A stretch of DNA of 64,000 bases, from positions 2,604,001-2,668,000 of the forward strand of contig OZ038529.1 in assembly GCA_964036665.1 (NCBI GenBank), in the 5' to 3' direction. The notes under the pieces are model-generated. The model searched no databases. It was not told where the DNA came from and saw only the letters and a program-made list of their open reading frames with translations. Origin of the DNA: Gordius sp. MW1. Lineage: Eukaryota > Nematomorpha > Gordioida > Gordea > Gordiidae. This document shows positions 1 through 10,211 of the stretch, piece by piece. The position numbers and the translations under genes are program-made. How positions within the stretch are numbered: position 1 is the stretch's first letter; every line of letters starts with the position of its first letter.

Positions 1-899
1 AACTAACGTGAAATATTGTTTTCACAAGATCCGTCAATTATTGTGCTAGAAACTCGAGAATTTTTTGGGCTGAATTTTTATCAGGTGATTTAAATGGCAA
101 TGATATCAACTAATTAAGATTGTTTATAGTATATAGCTTAGTCTCAAACTTAAGAGACCTGTCCTCTCAAAAATGCTCTAGAGACCCTAGTCACCCCCCC
201 CCCCCTGGCAGGGGGAGAGGGTGAAAAAGGGAGGGGGGAGGGGGGCAAATCACTGGGACAAAAAGGGGGGGGGCAAAGTTCTTAATTTATTTATGATATA
301 TAATATATGCACATATTTAAAGTTACCAACACGTAGCAATTGCTTCTAATAAACTGCTATCTGCTCGAATTTCTGCTCGGGCAATCTGCTCAATGCTTGA
401 ACAGATTTTGCTGTTATGCTACTGTTCTGCCTAGTGCACCGAACATCGAGCGCAGATTGTGCTAATGCGCTAATTAAACAATTCAGTGTGTGTGCTCAAG
501 CAAAGCACATAGTGATTTACGCCAGAAATTTAACAACTCTACTTTGTATGAGGTTTTTTTACAATTTAATTTTAGAATAGCATAATCGATTAAAGGGCTA
601 AAGCCAATTGAAAATATGATTTTCGCTTTCGTCATTAGCTTTCTATTAATTTTTATCGATTATGCATAATCAACTTTTGCTAACTTTAGTATGTTGCCAT
701 CTAGCGGATGTTTCAAATGAATTGTCTATTATTAATATGTTTATTAAGCAGTCGCGTAACTTAAAAATTTTACTTAACATTTAATAAATTTTGTTTTAAA
801 AATAATTAAGTTTTACCCAAGCTATTATTATAGCAAAAATAATAATATAAATATATTTCAAACGTAAATAGCTTTAATCGTCATTTTTGCTTTACTACA
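1..899. other. AT-rich sequence without a recognised gene
   Basis: No coding exon was recognised. The stretch holds a C-run/G-run tract at about 186-275, resembling the homopolymer interiors of the hAT-type MITEs elsewhere in the window but without recognisable ends, and a 12-mer GCCATCTAGCGG at 696-707 that recurs at 37987 and 39943. The rest is simple AT-rich sequence. Confidence 0.5.
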
Positions 900-1480
900 T
901 ATTTGTTGCTTGGGAATACAAAATTCCCACTTGTCAACGGACCAATATAAAAAATGACCATTGATCAAAGTGTCAATTAAAATTTTTTTTAAATTTTTTC
1001 AATTTATACGCTTTTTATCCCTCTGCTGACTGTCAACCAATAGAAAAAACGATCATTGACCAAATTGTGAATTGATATTTTTTTATATTTTGCCCTAATA
1101 TAATTATAGGCTTTTTTGGCCGTTGGCTGCTAACCAATAGAAAAAATGACCACTGGCCAAAGTGTGAATAGAATTTTTCCATATTGTTATAAAAATGGTA
1201 GGCTATTTGGCCGTCTACTGACTTATAGAAAAAATGACCATTGGCTAAAGTGTGATTTGAATTTTTTTCTCTCCATATTTTGCCCTTATGAAATATCTTT
1301 CCCACCCCCCCCCCCCCCTTACAAGAGTCTTTGCCTTTATTGATATCAATATTTCGGTGTGGACATATTTTTTTCAAGCCTATTGTTAATTTTTTTTGAG
1401 CACCTGTGACATTTTTGAGATGCCTAGTCGAAACAGGCAATGATTTTAATTGCTATGCAATTGGTTTACTTTAACCACCG
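900..1480 (-). repeat. Degenerate minisatellite, reverse orientation
   Basis: About four diverged units of roughly 100 bp repeat the theme AATGACCATTGGCCAAA and GGCCGTTGGCTGCTAACCAAT. This is the reverse complement of the unit in the well-preserved arrays at 8100-9070, 28880-29995 and 31380-32760. A short AATTGCTATGCAATT palindrome, the end motif of the Helentron-like family, lies near 1450. It is probably an old, truncated family member. No complete end pair is seen. Confidence 0.6.
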
Positions 1481-1563
1481 TCCCTGCATTCCGGACAGCA
1501 CGCAAACGACATTTTTGAGATGCACGGTTCGTAACAGGCATTGCTATATATTTTTAATATGCC

Positions 1564-1814
1564 TGTAGAGAAATTATAGTTACCTTGGAAGAGATTTGGT
1601 TTACAGTTACCTTGGAAGAGATTTGGTTTACAGTTATTGGTTTACAGTTACTTGGAAGATATTTGTTTTTAATACGTACAAGGTGAAAGTAGAAAGAATA
1701 CACACACATCATTTAAATGTCCATTATCGATTGCTATATAAACTCTCCATTTATAATTTCACTATTCAGTGTTGTTTTCCCCTTAATGAATGATATCCCT
1801 TTCCTTTTCACTAA
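1564..1814 (+). repeat. Gypsy-1 5' LTR
   Basis: It starts TGTAGAGAAATTATAG and ends CTTTTCACTAA next to the primer site. It contains an internal short tandem, TACCTTGGAAGAGATTTGGT, repeated two to three times, and a TATATAAA TATA-box-like sequence near 1734. The same order occurs in the split 3' copy. Confidence 0.88.
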
Positions 1815-1817
1815 AAC

Positions 1818-1827
1818 TGGTGACCCC
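1818..1827 (+). promoter_or_regulatory. Gypsy-1 primer binding site
   Basis: TGGTGACCCC lies 3 bases after the LTR end. It is complementary to the 3' end of a tRNA-Trp of the kind used by CsRn1-type gypsy elements. The match stops after ten bases. Confidence 0.7.
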
Positions 1828-1911
1828 CTTCTTTTTTCCCTCCAACAATTTCATGAATTAATTAGTTATTGCTCGCAAATAATCATTTTTTCCCCAAATA
1901 TTAGGTTTTAA

Positions 1912-2300
1912 ATGGAAAATTTTACAGATAAACAGGAATGTGAAGCAACTATCCAACTCAAATACCGACATATTATCGTAGAAATGTTAGAATTTGGCTG
2001 GCCCAGGCAGAATCCGTATTTCAGGCAAGAAGAATTACCTCCGAAAAATCAAAATTTGGTTACATTCTCGAAACGTTACCCCCCGAAATCGCCGAAGAGG
2101 TAGAAGATTTAATCATTAATATCCCACCTAATCAACCATTTCAGAAACTCAAACAAGCACTTATCAAGAGGGTCGGCAACTCAGATGAATCAAGATTGAT
2201 GGAATTCCTAACGGCAGTGGATTTAGGGGATAGATCCCCATCTCAGCTTTTACGGTACATGAGGAGTTTAGTGGGAACATACGTCCTTGACCATAAGAGA
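1912..2300 (+). pseudogene. Gypsy-1 gag remnant
   Basis: From the ATG at 1912 the frame reads a gag-like protein. It must then shift frame near 2040 to continue with PPEIAEEVEDLIIN and, further on, AVDLGDRSPSQLLRYMRSLVG. The phrase LGDRxPSQLLR is typical of capsid regions of invertebrate gypsy elements (family knowledge). The reading then jumps almost directly into RT sequence near 2300, so the end of gag, the protease and the start of RT appear deleted. Confidence 0.7.
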
Positions 2301-3519
2301 TCCCAGGGACATGGCGTCCATGTGAAGATTTTAGAATGCTTAATTACGCAACAAACCCTGATAGATACCCAATCCTACGTCTACATGATTTCTCTTTAAA
2401 TCAAACAGGCAAGTCTATTTTTTCAAAGTTGGATTTAGTAAAAGCTTACCATCAAATTCCGATGGCACCAGAGGACATCCCGAAGACCGCAATTACAACA
2501 CCTTTTGGGCTTTTTGAATTTTTAAGAATGCCTTTCGGAGTACGGAACGCAGCACAAACCTTTCAACGCCTCATAGATGACATTTTTAATGGTTTGGACT
2601 TTGTGTATGCTTACATCGATGATATACTTATCGCCAGTTCCACAGAACATGAACACAAATTACATCTCTCAACAGTTTTTAAACGATTACAAACATACGG
2701 TATTCACACAAATCTATCAAAATGTTCTCTAAGAGTAAAATCATTCAACTTTTTCGGTCATCATGTCAATAAAAGTGGCATACGCCCCTTGTCAAATAAA
2801 ATTGATGCAATTAGGGATTTTCCGATTCCTCAAACGATGAAGAGTTTGAAGCGTTTTTTAAATATGGTGAATTTTTATAGAAGTTTTATACCAAATTGTG
2901 CTTCAATTTCGAAACCACTTACCGACTTATTAAACAATGATGATAAAAATATTCAAATTACGGACACAGAAAGGAATTCATTTAATCTCTTAAAACAAAG
3001 ATTAATTAAAGCAACTAATTTAGGATTTTTGAAACCAAACAGTTGGTTAGCATTAACCACAGATGCTTCGAACATAGCAGTTGGGGGAGTTTGCATCAGG
3101 TTAGCAAGAACAAACAAGAACCATTAGCCTTTTTTTCTCAAAAGTTATCAGCACCTCAAACACGATATAGTACATTTGGTCTAGAGTTACTAGCCATTTA
3201 TTTGGCGATTAAACATTTCAAATACATACTAGAGGGACGCAATTCTACTATATTTACGGATCATAAACCTTTAATTTATGCTTTCCAGGCAAAAATTGAC
3301 CGTTATTCACCCAGAGAGATCCGACATTTGGATTATGTCTCTCAATTCAGTACCGACATTCGCTTTATAAAAGGTAATAGTAATAATACAGCGGACACAT
3401 TATCTCGATCAGACATAACTTCTTTAACTCTACCTATTTGTCCTAATGAGAGCCAAATAGTTTTGAACCAAAAGAATGATACTGAGTTATTGCTAAACAC
3501 AAAATCTTTACGTCCGTAA
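2301..3519 (+). pseudogene. Gypsy-1 reverse transcriptase and RNase H remnant
   Basis: RT blocks are clear: [30 protein letters not shown] and the catalytic YIDD in VYAYIDDIL. RNase H follows with LTTDAS, FTDHKPLIYAF and NTADTLSRSD. One frameshift near 3105 separates RT from RNase H. The start of the RT frame ([13 protein letters not shown]) is out of frame with gag. The catalytic aspartates are still present, but the interrupted frame makes the copy non-functional. Confidence 0.9.
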
Positions 3520-3529
3520 AATTAAAAAG

Positions 3530-4613
3530 CCCAGGTGGTCAAGAAGACATTCTTTGCGACATATCGACTGGTTCACCTCGACCACTTATCCCGACAAAAT
3601 TGAGAAAGTATTTCTTCGATCACTTTCACTCTATTTCACACCCCGGGATTCGAGCAACTAAAAAACTAATTACTCGCAGTTTTGTGTGGCCATCGATGAA
3701 TAAAGATATTCGGAATTGGACACATAAAATGCCAAAAAGCTAAGGTGAACAAACACACAATTACTTCACCTGGCATCTTTGATGATACCGACGAAAGGTT
3801 CAGTCACGTGCATTTGGATGTGGTAGGCCCTTTGCCACCTTCATCTCATTACACCCATATTTTTACAGCCATCGATCGCTGTACGAGATGGCCAATCGCA
3901 ATACCAATTAACGAGATATCAGCGTAAAATTTAGCTAGAACATTTATTGAACACTGGATTGCCAACTTTGGTGTCCCAAAAGTAATAACAACTGATAGAG
4001 GTGCTCAATTTACATCCAGTTTATTTCGAGAATTATCATCCACGTTAGGATCTGACCATATCAAAACTACAGCCTACCACCCATGTTCTAATGTTTAGTT
4101 GAACATTTTCGTAGGCAATTAAAAGCGTCCATCATGACACAAGAAGATACGACAAAATGGAGTGAAACACTACCATTAATTTTTCTCAGCATTAGGTCGA
4201 CAATCAAAGAAGATATTGGATACACACCTTCGGAAATAGTTTATGGGCGACGTTAAGGCTACCAGGAGAATTTTATCAAAAATCGTTCATAGACTCATCA
4301 AAACCAGTATGTAATTAGACTTAAAGAAATAATGCATAATTTAAAATTTTGCCCTACCAAAAGACATGATAAGAAGGAATATATCCCTAATAATCTAAAA
4401 ACATCAGATTATGTTGTACGCAATGACACGGTTAAAAAATCTTTACAACCCCCATATGATGGACCCTTTAAAGTAATAAAAAGGAAAAAGAAATTTTTCA
4501 AATTACAAAAAGGTAATAAAGAGGAAACCATATCAAATGACAGGCTCAAACCAGCATGGATCGAAACAAAAGAAGATAATAGTAACACTTTACCTGTCCA
4601 ACAACGGATCTAG
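3530..4613 (+). pseudogene. Gypsy-1 integrase remnant
   Basis: It contains a zinc-binding-like segment (HPGIRATKKLI), the first catalytic Asp in HLDVVGPLPP (near 3810) and the second in TTDRGAQF (near 3990). The third, normally SNGxxE, is destroyed: after AYHPCSN the frame hits a stop near 4097. Several stops and shifts follow. A final open piece at 4332-4613 carries PPYDGPFKVI, a usual C-terminal motif of gypsy integrases, and ends just before the polypurine tract. Confidence 0.85.
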
Positions 4614-4688
4614 ACATGGAAGAACTATAACTATTCCATAAAAATTTTCTTCTTATAAATTATTATGTATACATATTTTTCTTTTTTT

Positions 4689-4702
4689 AGAGGGGAAGTA
4701 TC
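4689..4702 (+). promoter_or_regulatory. Gypsy-1 polypurine tract
   Basis: AGAGGGGAAG lies immediately before the 3' LTR start at 4703, at the expected place for the plus-strand primer. Confidence 0.75.
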
Positions 4703-4890
4703 TGTAGAGAAATTATAGTTACCTTGGAAGAGATTTGGTTTACAGTTACCTTGGAAAAGATTTGGTTTACAGTTATTGGTTTACAGTTACCTTGGAAGAT
4801 ATTTGGTTTTAATACGCACAAGTTGAAAGTAGAAAGAATACACACACATCATTTAAATGTCATCATTATCGATTGCTATATAAAAAACTC

Positions 4891-4903
4891 GGGCCTTCGG
4901 CCC
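4891..4903. other. GC hairpin at Helentron-like element end
   Basis: GGGCC-TTC-GGCCC forms a perfect 5-bp stem with a 3-base loop, 7 bases from the insertion boundary. The same hairpin starts the partial copy at 27687. A related one (ACGCCC-TTC-GGGCGT) starts the hairpin array at 26998. Confidence 0.7.
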
Positions 4904-5579
4904 TCGTGGGAAGGGGGAGAAGGGAAGGGGAGTAGGGGAAGGGAAGAGGGGAAGGGGAACTCTTCTATACTCCGTATAAACGTAGCATATTTGCTATGCA
5001 ATTTATGGGCGAGAAAGGTGGGAAGGGGCGAGAATGCCTATAGGGGGTATTAGATGCAAAATAATTAGTTAATTAGTTATAGGCCCTTGTAGGGGAGGAC
5101 ATAGGGTAATTATCAATGTTAACCAATTCAAAAACGAAAAAAAATTTCGATTTATTTGGCCAATGGTCATTTTTTTATTGGTCAGTAGCCAGCGGACGGT
5201 CAAAAATTCATATTATCATTAGTATTAACATGAACAAATATTAATTTAATTTAAAATATGGGCGAGAAAGGTGGGAAGGGGCGAGAATGCCTATAGGGGG
5301 GTATTAAATGCCTAATGATTAATTAATTATTTATACAAATTTTCCATTATAGGCAAAATGTAATATAGGCAAAATGTAATATAGGCAAGGGTTAGGGTTA
5401 GATTTAGTGTTTGCTTCTAGTTGCGTATTACATTAGTTTTTATGGCCTTTAGTGATTATGGGTCTAACAAACATTATATTATAAAACCGCTTCTGTACAG
5501 TGGACGACTGACCTGTTAGGCGACAACCAATTAGATTACCCGATTCTTAAACACGTGACTGACACATATTAGACTCTAA

Positions 5580-6035
5580 ATCATAATAAAAATTAAAACA
5601 AAAATATAGTATAAATTAAATATAATACAAAAGATTAAATACAATATACTATATATTACATTATACAATAAATATAATACAATAGATTTAATATAATATA
5701 ATACATTAAATTAATATATTAAAATACAAAACAATAAATATAAATATAAGTTATATAATTAATATAATGCAATAAATATAAAATGATACAATAAATACAA
5801 GAAATATTTTATAATGCATTAAATGTAATATAATACAAGATAATATATTTAATAATATAATTTATATAATATAATAAGATATATATAATGCAATACAGTA
5901 AATATAATGCAATATAATAAATATTATACAATATAATAAATATTATATAGTACAATACAATAATAATAATACAATGCATTAAATATAATATAATAAATAT
6001 AATACAATATATTGTATTATATAGTAGTCAAAAAC
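5580..6035. repeat. AT-rich simple sequence (ATAATACAATAAAT type)
   Basis: Long irregular runs built from ATATAATACAATAAAT-like words. No gene or promoter is discernible. Confidence 0.8.
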
Positions 6036-6074
6036 ATAGGTCATACCTTATACCAGCCCATAAGGTGTTGGAAA

Positions 6075-6180
6075 CATGGGCGTAACCAGGTTTTAGAATG
6101 GGGGGGGGGGTGAAAGTTGTTTAAGTTCATTTAGGGAGGGGCAAACACAATTTTTTTTTTTTAAGGGTTTTTGTATTAAA
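6075..6180 (+). mobile_element. MITE-B fragment (hAT-type), one end only
   Basis: CATGGGCGTAACCAGGTTTT followed by a G-run and a GGGGCAAAC-type block matches the left end of the MITE-B copies at 33205 and 45954. The other end is not found, so the copy is truncated. It lies inside the pogo-like element. Confidence 0.65.
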
Positions 6181-7189
6181 GAAAAGGATTATTGTCATTT
6201 AAATTTAAAACTAAGTTGAAAAATTATAAAAAAATGGATTTAGAACAATAGAAACTTTATGTCTCAAAAAACAAGTTAAGACTTTCTTAAGTTTGGACAA
6301 CTCTTATTTTTAGGATGTTTTTTATGCCAAATTTACAAAATCATGAACTTATACCAATATCTATTTATAAACTGACTATTTTAAACTTTACCCTTTCAAT
6401 CTAAAATAATTTTACAAACTAGGAAAACTTATAGGAACTCTCATTTTTACACAAAATTTACTATTGAGTCTGATGAAATTTTTTTTTAAGAATTTACATT
6501 TAAATTTTTTTCATATCTTTAATTCTAACCTTCTATCATGTATTTATATTGAAAAAAATTTAATTGAAGGCCAAAAATAAAAAATAATGGTTAAGAACAG
6601 TAGTAACTTTTTAACATTAAAAACATAGGGCCAAAATTCAATAAGTTCAGACATCTCATATTGATTGTAAGTCCAAAAATGCATAAATGATATATGTTAT
6701 AAAAGTTTTAATTTAAATATTATATATTGAACATTTTACGTACATTTGTAGATAATAATTTGTTTAGTTCAGTAAAAGCAGGGATGAGTTTATAATATGC
6801 AAAGTATAAATTAAGTTAAAATTTATATTAAGCCAATGTATTAGCTAATCCTCTATGTATAGAAAAAGTTATTACTTATTGTATATTAGAATGTAAACTT
6901 ATATTTACTGATGAATTGAGATAAAGTTATAACTGTTTGTTATATAATTGTATGTGAATCACTTCCACATTATCTTTTAAGTTTAAATATTATACCTTGC
7001 AATACTTCAAACAATCTGAATAACATAATGTCTTAAGGTATGTTATTAATTTTCAATCTTATTATCTTTAGGATCATCATGCACTACTTCAAATAACAAT
7101 TTAATTTAAGTTATATACAAATCAAAGACAAGCTCTAAGTATACAAATTTATTTGATATAATGTTAAAAAATAGTACATATTTAATGCA

Positions 7190-7880
7190 ATGAATTCATA
7201 TTTTTAACACTGACTAATCTAAAGATTTAAAAAATATGCACATAAAATAAGTTGAACATTGAACAGCTCCAGTTGGAAGATCCATGAATTGAGATTACTT
7301 GTGCTAAGGTAGCTAATATACATGTAAATTCACTTAGGCCCAAAATATGTGGTGTATCTAAAAGCTTTTTGGTACAAAATAAGTAGAATATTGTTTATCA
7401 ACTGCAAGTTTTAAAAAAGGCATAATTATAATATAAACATATGTGCAAATGTGTCAAATAACCTTATTGGTTTTCATCACTATGAATTCATTGTTTTAAC
7501 ATTGACTAATCTAAAGATTTAAAAAATATGCACATAAAATACGTTGAACATTGAACAGATTGAGTTGGAAGAACTGCAAGTTTTAAAAAAGGCATAATTA
7601 TAATATAAACATATGTGCAAATGTGTCAAATAACCTTATTGGTTTTCATCACTATGAATTCATTGTTTTAACATTGACTAATCTAAAGATTTAAAAAATA
7701 TGCACATAAAATACGTTGAACATTGAACAGATTGATTTGGAAGATCAATGAATTGAGATTACTTCTAATGTAGCTAAAATACATATAAATTCACTTAGGC
7801 CCAAAAATCTTACTTTTATGTGGTGCATCTTAAAGCTTTTTGGTACAAAATAAGTAGAATATATATGAACTGAACGTATG
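7190..7880. repeat. Tandem repeat, 173-bp unit, inside pogo-like element
   Basis: ACTGCAAGTTTTAAAAAAGG begins at about 7401 and again at 7574, and the following 173 bp are almost identical. A partial earlier unit (7190-7290) and a partial later one (7870-7915) flank them. The segment GAATTGAGATTACTT...AAGTAGAATAT also occurs twice (7280s and 7750s), so the duplication history is composite. Confidence 0.8.
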
Positions 7881-8099
7881 TGCAAATGTGTCAAATAACC
7901 TTATTGGTTTTCATTACTTGGTTATCACTTGTATTTTTCTCCAGTTAAGCTCATTCTAGTCGCACATAAATCTGTAACCTAATTGGTTGTCGCCTAATAG
8001 GTCAGTCGTCCACTGTACCAGATTCTATAAAACAACACAATGTTAAGAATTTGCAGAATTGTTGGGAGAAATTTTTTGTTGAATTTGAACAATTTTTAA

Positions 8100-9070
8100 T
8101 TAAAAAAATCAAAAATTTGGCCAATGGCCACTTTTTCTCTATTGGTCAGTACCAACAGATACTCTATAAGTCAATGATAGCCAAAAAAAACGGAAAAAAA
8201 ATTTTGATGCTCACTTTGGCCAATGGTCATTTTTTTCCATTGGTCAGCAGCCAGGACACGGAAAGTGGATATAAATTCATAAGAGTAAAAAAAAAAACGA
8301 AAAAAAAGTTTTCGAATCACATTTTGGCCAATGGTCATTTTATTCCATTGGCAGCCAGCGGACGGCCAAAAAGTCATAATAGCAATGGTAGTAGCAGGAA
8401 CAATCATAATAGTCAAAAAAAAAACGAAAAAAATAATTTCGATTCACATTTTGGCCAATGGTCATTTTTTCCATCGGTCAGGAGCCAGCGGACGGCCAAA
8501 AAGTCATAATAGCAATGGTAGTAACAGAAACAATCATAATAGTCAAAAAAAATGAAAAAAATAATTTCGATTCACATTTTGGCCAATGGTCATTTTTTCA
8601 TCGGTCAGCAGCCAGTGGACGGCCAAAAAGTCATAATAGCAATGGTAGTAACAGGAACAATCATAATAGTCAAAAAAACGAAAAAAATAATTTCGATTCA
8701 CATTTTGGCCAATGGTCATTTTTTTCATTGGTCAGCAGCCAACGGACGGCCAAAAAGTCTTATTATCAATGATAGTAACAAGAACAATCAGAAGAGTCAA
8801 AAAAACTCCGGGATTCTAACCCAAAAACTAGTTAAATTGCATAGCAATTAGAAGTAAACAACTTTTATTTATGTTTATTATATAACATTGGTCAGCAGCC
8901 AGCGGACGGCCAAATCATAATAACAATGGTAGAAACAGGAACAATCATAATAATCAAAAAAAACGAAAAAAATAATTTCGATTCACATTTTGGCCAATGG
9001 TCATTTTTTTCATTGGTCAGCAGCCAGCGGACGGCCAAAAATTCTTATTATCAATGATAGTAACAAGAAC
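8100..9070 (+). repeat. Minisatellite array 1 (about 107-128 bp unit)
   Basis: Units begin GGCCAATGGTCATTTTTT at 8119, 8218, 8325, 8453, 8581, 8707 and 8992. Each contains ATTGGTCAGCAGCCAGCGGACGG and GTCATAATAGCAATGGTAG plus an A-rich linker. CCAATGG and CCATTGG inside a unit can pair as a short inverted repeat. Because stops are rare in the unit, several overlapping frames are open, but these are not judged to be genes. Confidence 0.9.
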
Positions 9071-9345
9071 AATCATAAGAGTCAAAAAAACTCCGGGATT
9101 CTAACCCCAAAACTAGTTAATTTGCATAGCAATTAAAAGTAAACAACTTTTATTTATGTTTATTATATAACTAGTTAAATTGCATAGCATTAAAAGTAAA
9201 CAACTTTTATCTATGTTTATTATATAACAAAAACTAGTTAAATTGCATAGCAATTAAAAGTAAACAACTTTTATTTATGTTTATTATATAACTAGTTAAA
9301 TTGCATAGCAATTAAAAGTAAACAACTTTAATTTATGTTTATTAT
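8825..9345. repeat. 58-bp satellite carrying the element end palindrome
   Basis: The unit CTAGTTAAATTGCATAGCAA...TTTATTATATAA occurs once at about 8827-8887 and then in a run of four from 9113 to 9345. Each unit contains AAATTGCATAGCAATT, the terminal palindrome of the Helentron-like element. The same satellite is found at 29715, 30003-30215, 32180 and 32485. Confidence 0.85.
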
Positions 9346-9630
9346 ATAATAGATAATTTAACAAATCTTATATATAACACACCGAGGGAGATAGAGATGA
9401 GGGGTGGGGCACCTCTTGATAGAGATGAGGGGTGGGGCACCTCTTTCTCATGCATTAATTTAAAAAAGCGATAACCTAATATACTCAATGCAAATAGATA
9501 GGGTAACGGACAACGGACAACCAAAAACGAGCCCATAAATTGCATAGCAATTAACTCTCCGTTTATAATTTCACTCAGTGTTGTGTTTTCCCCTTAATAA
9601 ATGATATCCCTTTCCTTCTCACTAAATGCC

Positions 9631-9872
9631 TATTTTTATACGCCTTCCCGTGACGATTAGACGTGATTACTTTCATTCAATCAATAAAGCCTTTCTACGC
9701 ACGTGATAAGACACAAACACGTGCTCAAACATACATACCATTTGCCTAACGCCCTTCCAAAATTGCTATTTTAATTTGTTCCTATTATTAATTTTATTTC
9801 TCTACATTATAACCTTTTCAATTCACCTTAATAAGAATATGAAGTAAGTTTTGTCTATTGTATTTTATTTCG
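9631..9872. other. Spacer between Gypsy-1 and hAT-C
   Basis: Nothing recognised; probable older host DNA. It continues beyond the hAT insertion at 14510. Confidence 0.5.
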
Positions 9873-10211
9873 CTTCTAATTAGAGATGTCATATTTTCCC
9901 AAATGCAAGCCTTTGGGAAATTTCCAAAGGAAAATAAGGGAAATTTTGAAATAGAACTATGTAGGTAGGGTGAATCAATAACTCAAAAAAACGACACAAA
10001 CACTTAAAACAACACATTTAACATCGATTTATTAAAAAATTTATAACAAACGATTAGATTATATGATAAGTGAATCCAGGCGCGTAGCCAGGATTTTTTC
10101 AAAGGGGGGGGGGGGAAAAATTTCAAAAATTTTTTATAGCATTTTTATTTCAACAACAAAAATATTAATTCGAAAAATATAAAATTTGCATATAAAATAA
10201 AAAGAAAGTTA

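Larger units (their letters stand above)
5498..8015. mobile_element. Pogo/Tigger-like non-autonomous DNA transposon
   Basis: Inverted ends of 37 bp (36 matching) start CAGTGGACGACTGACC at 5498 and finish with the complement at 8015. A TA dinucleotide lies immediately outside each end, as expected for Tc1/mariner-superfamily target duplication. CAGTGGAC-type ends recall pogo/Tigger elements (family knowledge). No transposase ORF or remnant was found in 2.5 kb. The interior is AT-rich with simple repeats, a MITE-B fragment and a 173-bp tandem repeat. Confidence 0.7.
4884..9552 (-). mobile_element. Non-autonomous Helentron-like element (HINE), copy 1
   Basis: Both boundaries are fixed by the interrupted LTR. 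Read on the minus strand, the 5' end (9552) starts AATTGCTATGCAATTTATGG. The first 20-bp core recurs inverted at 4991-5010, about 110 bp inside the other end, which closes with a GC hairpin (4891-4903) and a T run. A terminal repeat at one end matched by a subterminal repeat at the other, a 3' hairpin and insertion within a T-T site without clear duplication are the Helentron/Helitron2 pattern (family knowledge). There is no coding capacity. The interior holds minisatellites and a pogo-like insertion. Autonomy and mechanism are inferred. Confidence 0.65.
4703..9625 (+). repeat. Gypsy-1 3' LTR, split in two
   Basis: The left part is 4703-4883 and the right part 9553-9625. Joined conceptually they align with the whole 5' LTR, apart from a few substitutions and small indels. 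Everything between is the nested Helentron-like insertion. The break falls in the A-run of TATATAAACTCTCC (a T-run on the other strand). Confidence 0.88.
1559..9630 (+). mobile_element. Gypsy-1: Ty3/gypsy LTR retrotransposon, 3' LTR split by nested insertion
   Basis: The boundaries are clear. A 5-bp duplication ATGCC stands at 1559-1563 and 9626-9630. A 251-bp 5' LTR (1564-1814) matches a 3' LTR found in two pieces, 4703-4883 and 9553-9625. The primer binding site TGGTGACCCC directly follows the 5' LTR and a polypurine tract precedes the 3' LTR. The coding region runs gag, RT, RNase H, integrase, but with frameshifts, stops and a deletion, so the copy is dead. The tRNA-Trp-type primer site fits the CsRn1-like branch of gypsy elements from family knowledge. 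No env-like ORF is seen. Without the nested 4.7 kb the element would be about 3.4 kb. Confidence 0.9.

Noticed and set aside
187-275. Long C and G runs here and elsewhere (for example 46110-46150, 43491-43511) as possible G-quadruplex regulators
   Set aside because: Nearly all lie just inside MITE/hAT termini and are explained as the homopolymer interior of those elements; this one lacks clear ends and gives no regulatory evidence.
8051-8851. Overlapping open frames of 60-150 codons across the minisatellite arrays (also 28893-29739 and 31469-32844)
   Set aside because: They are the same repeat unit read in different frames, open only because the unit contains few stop codons. They change frame with each indel and show no protein motif.
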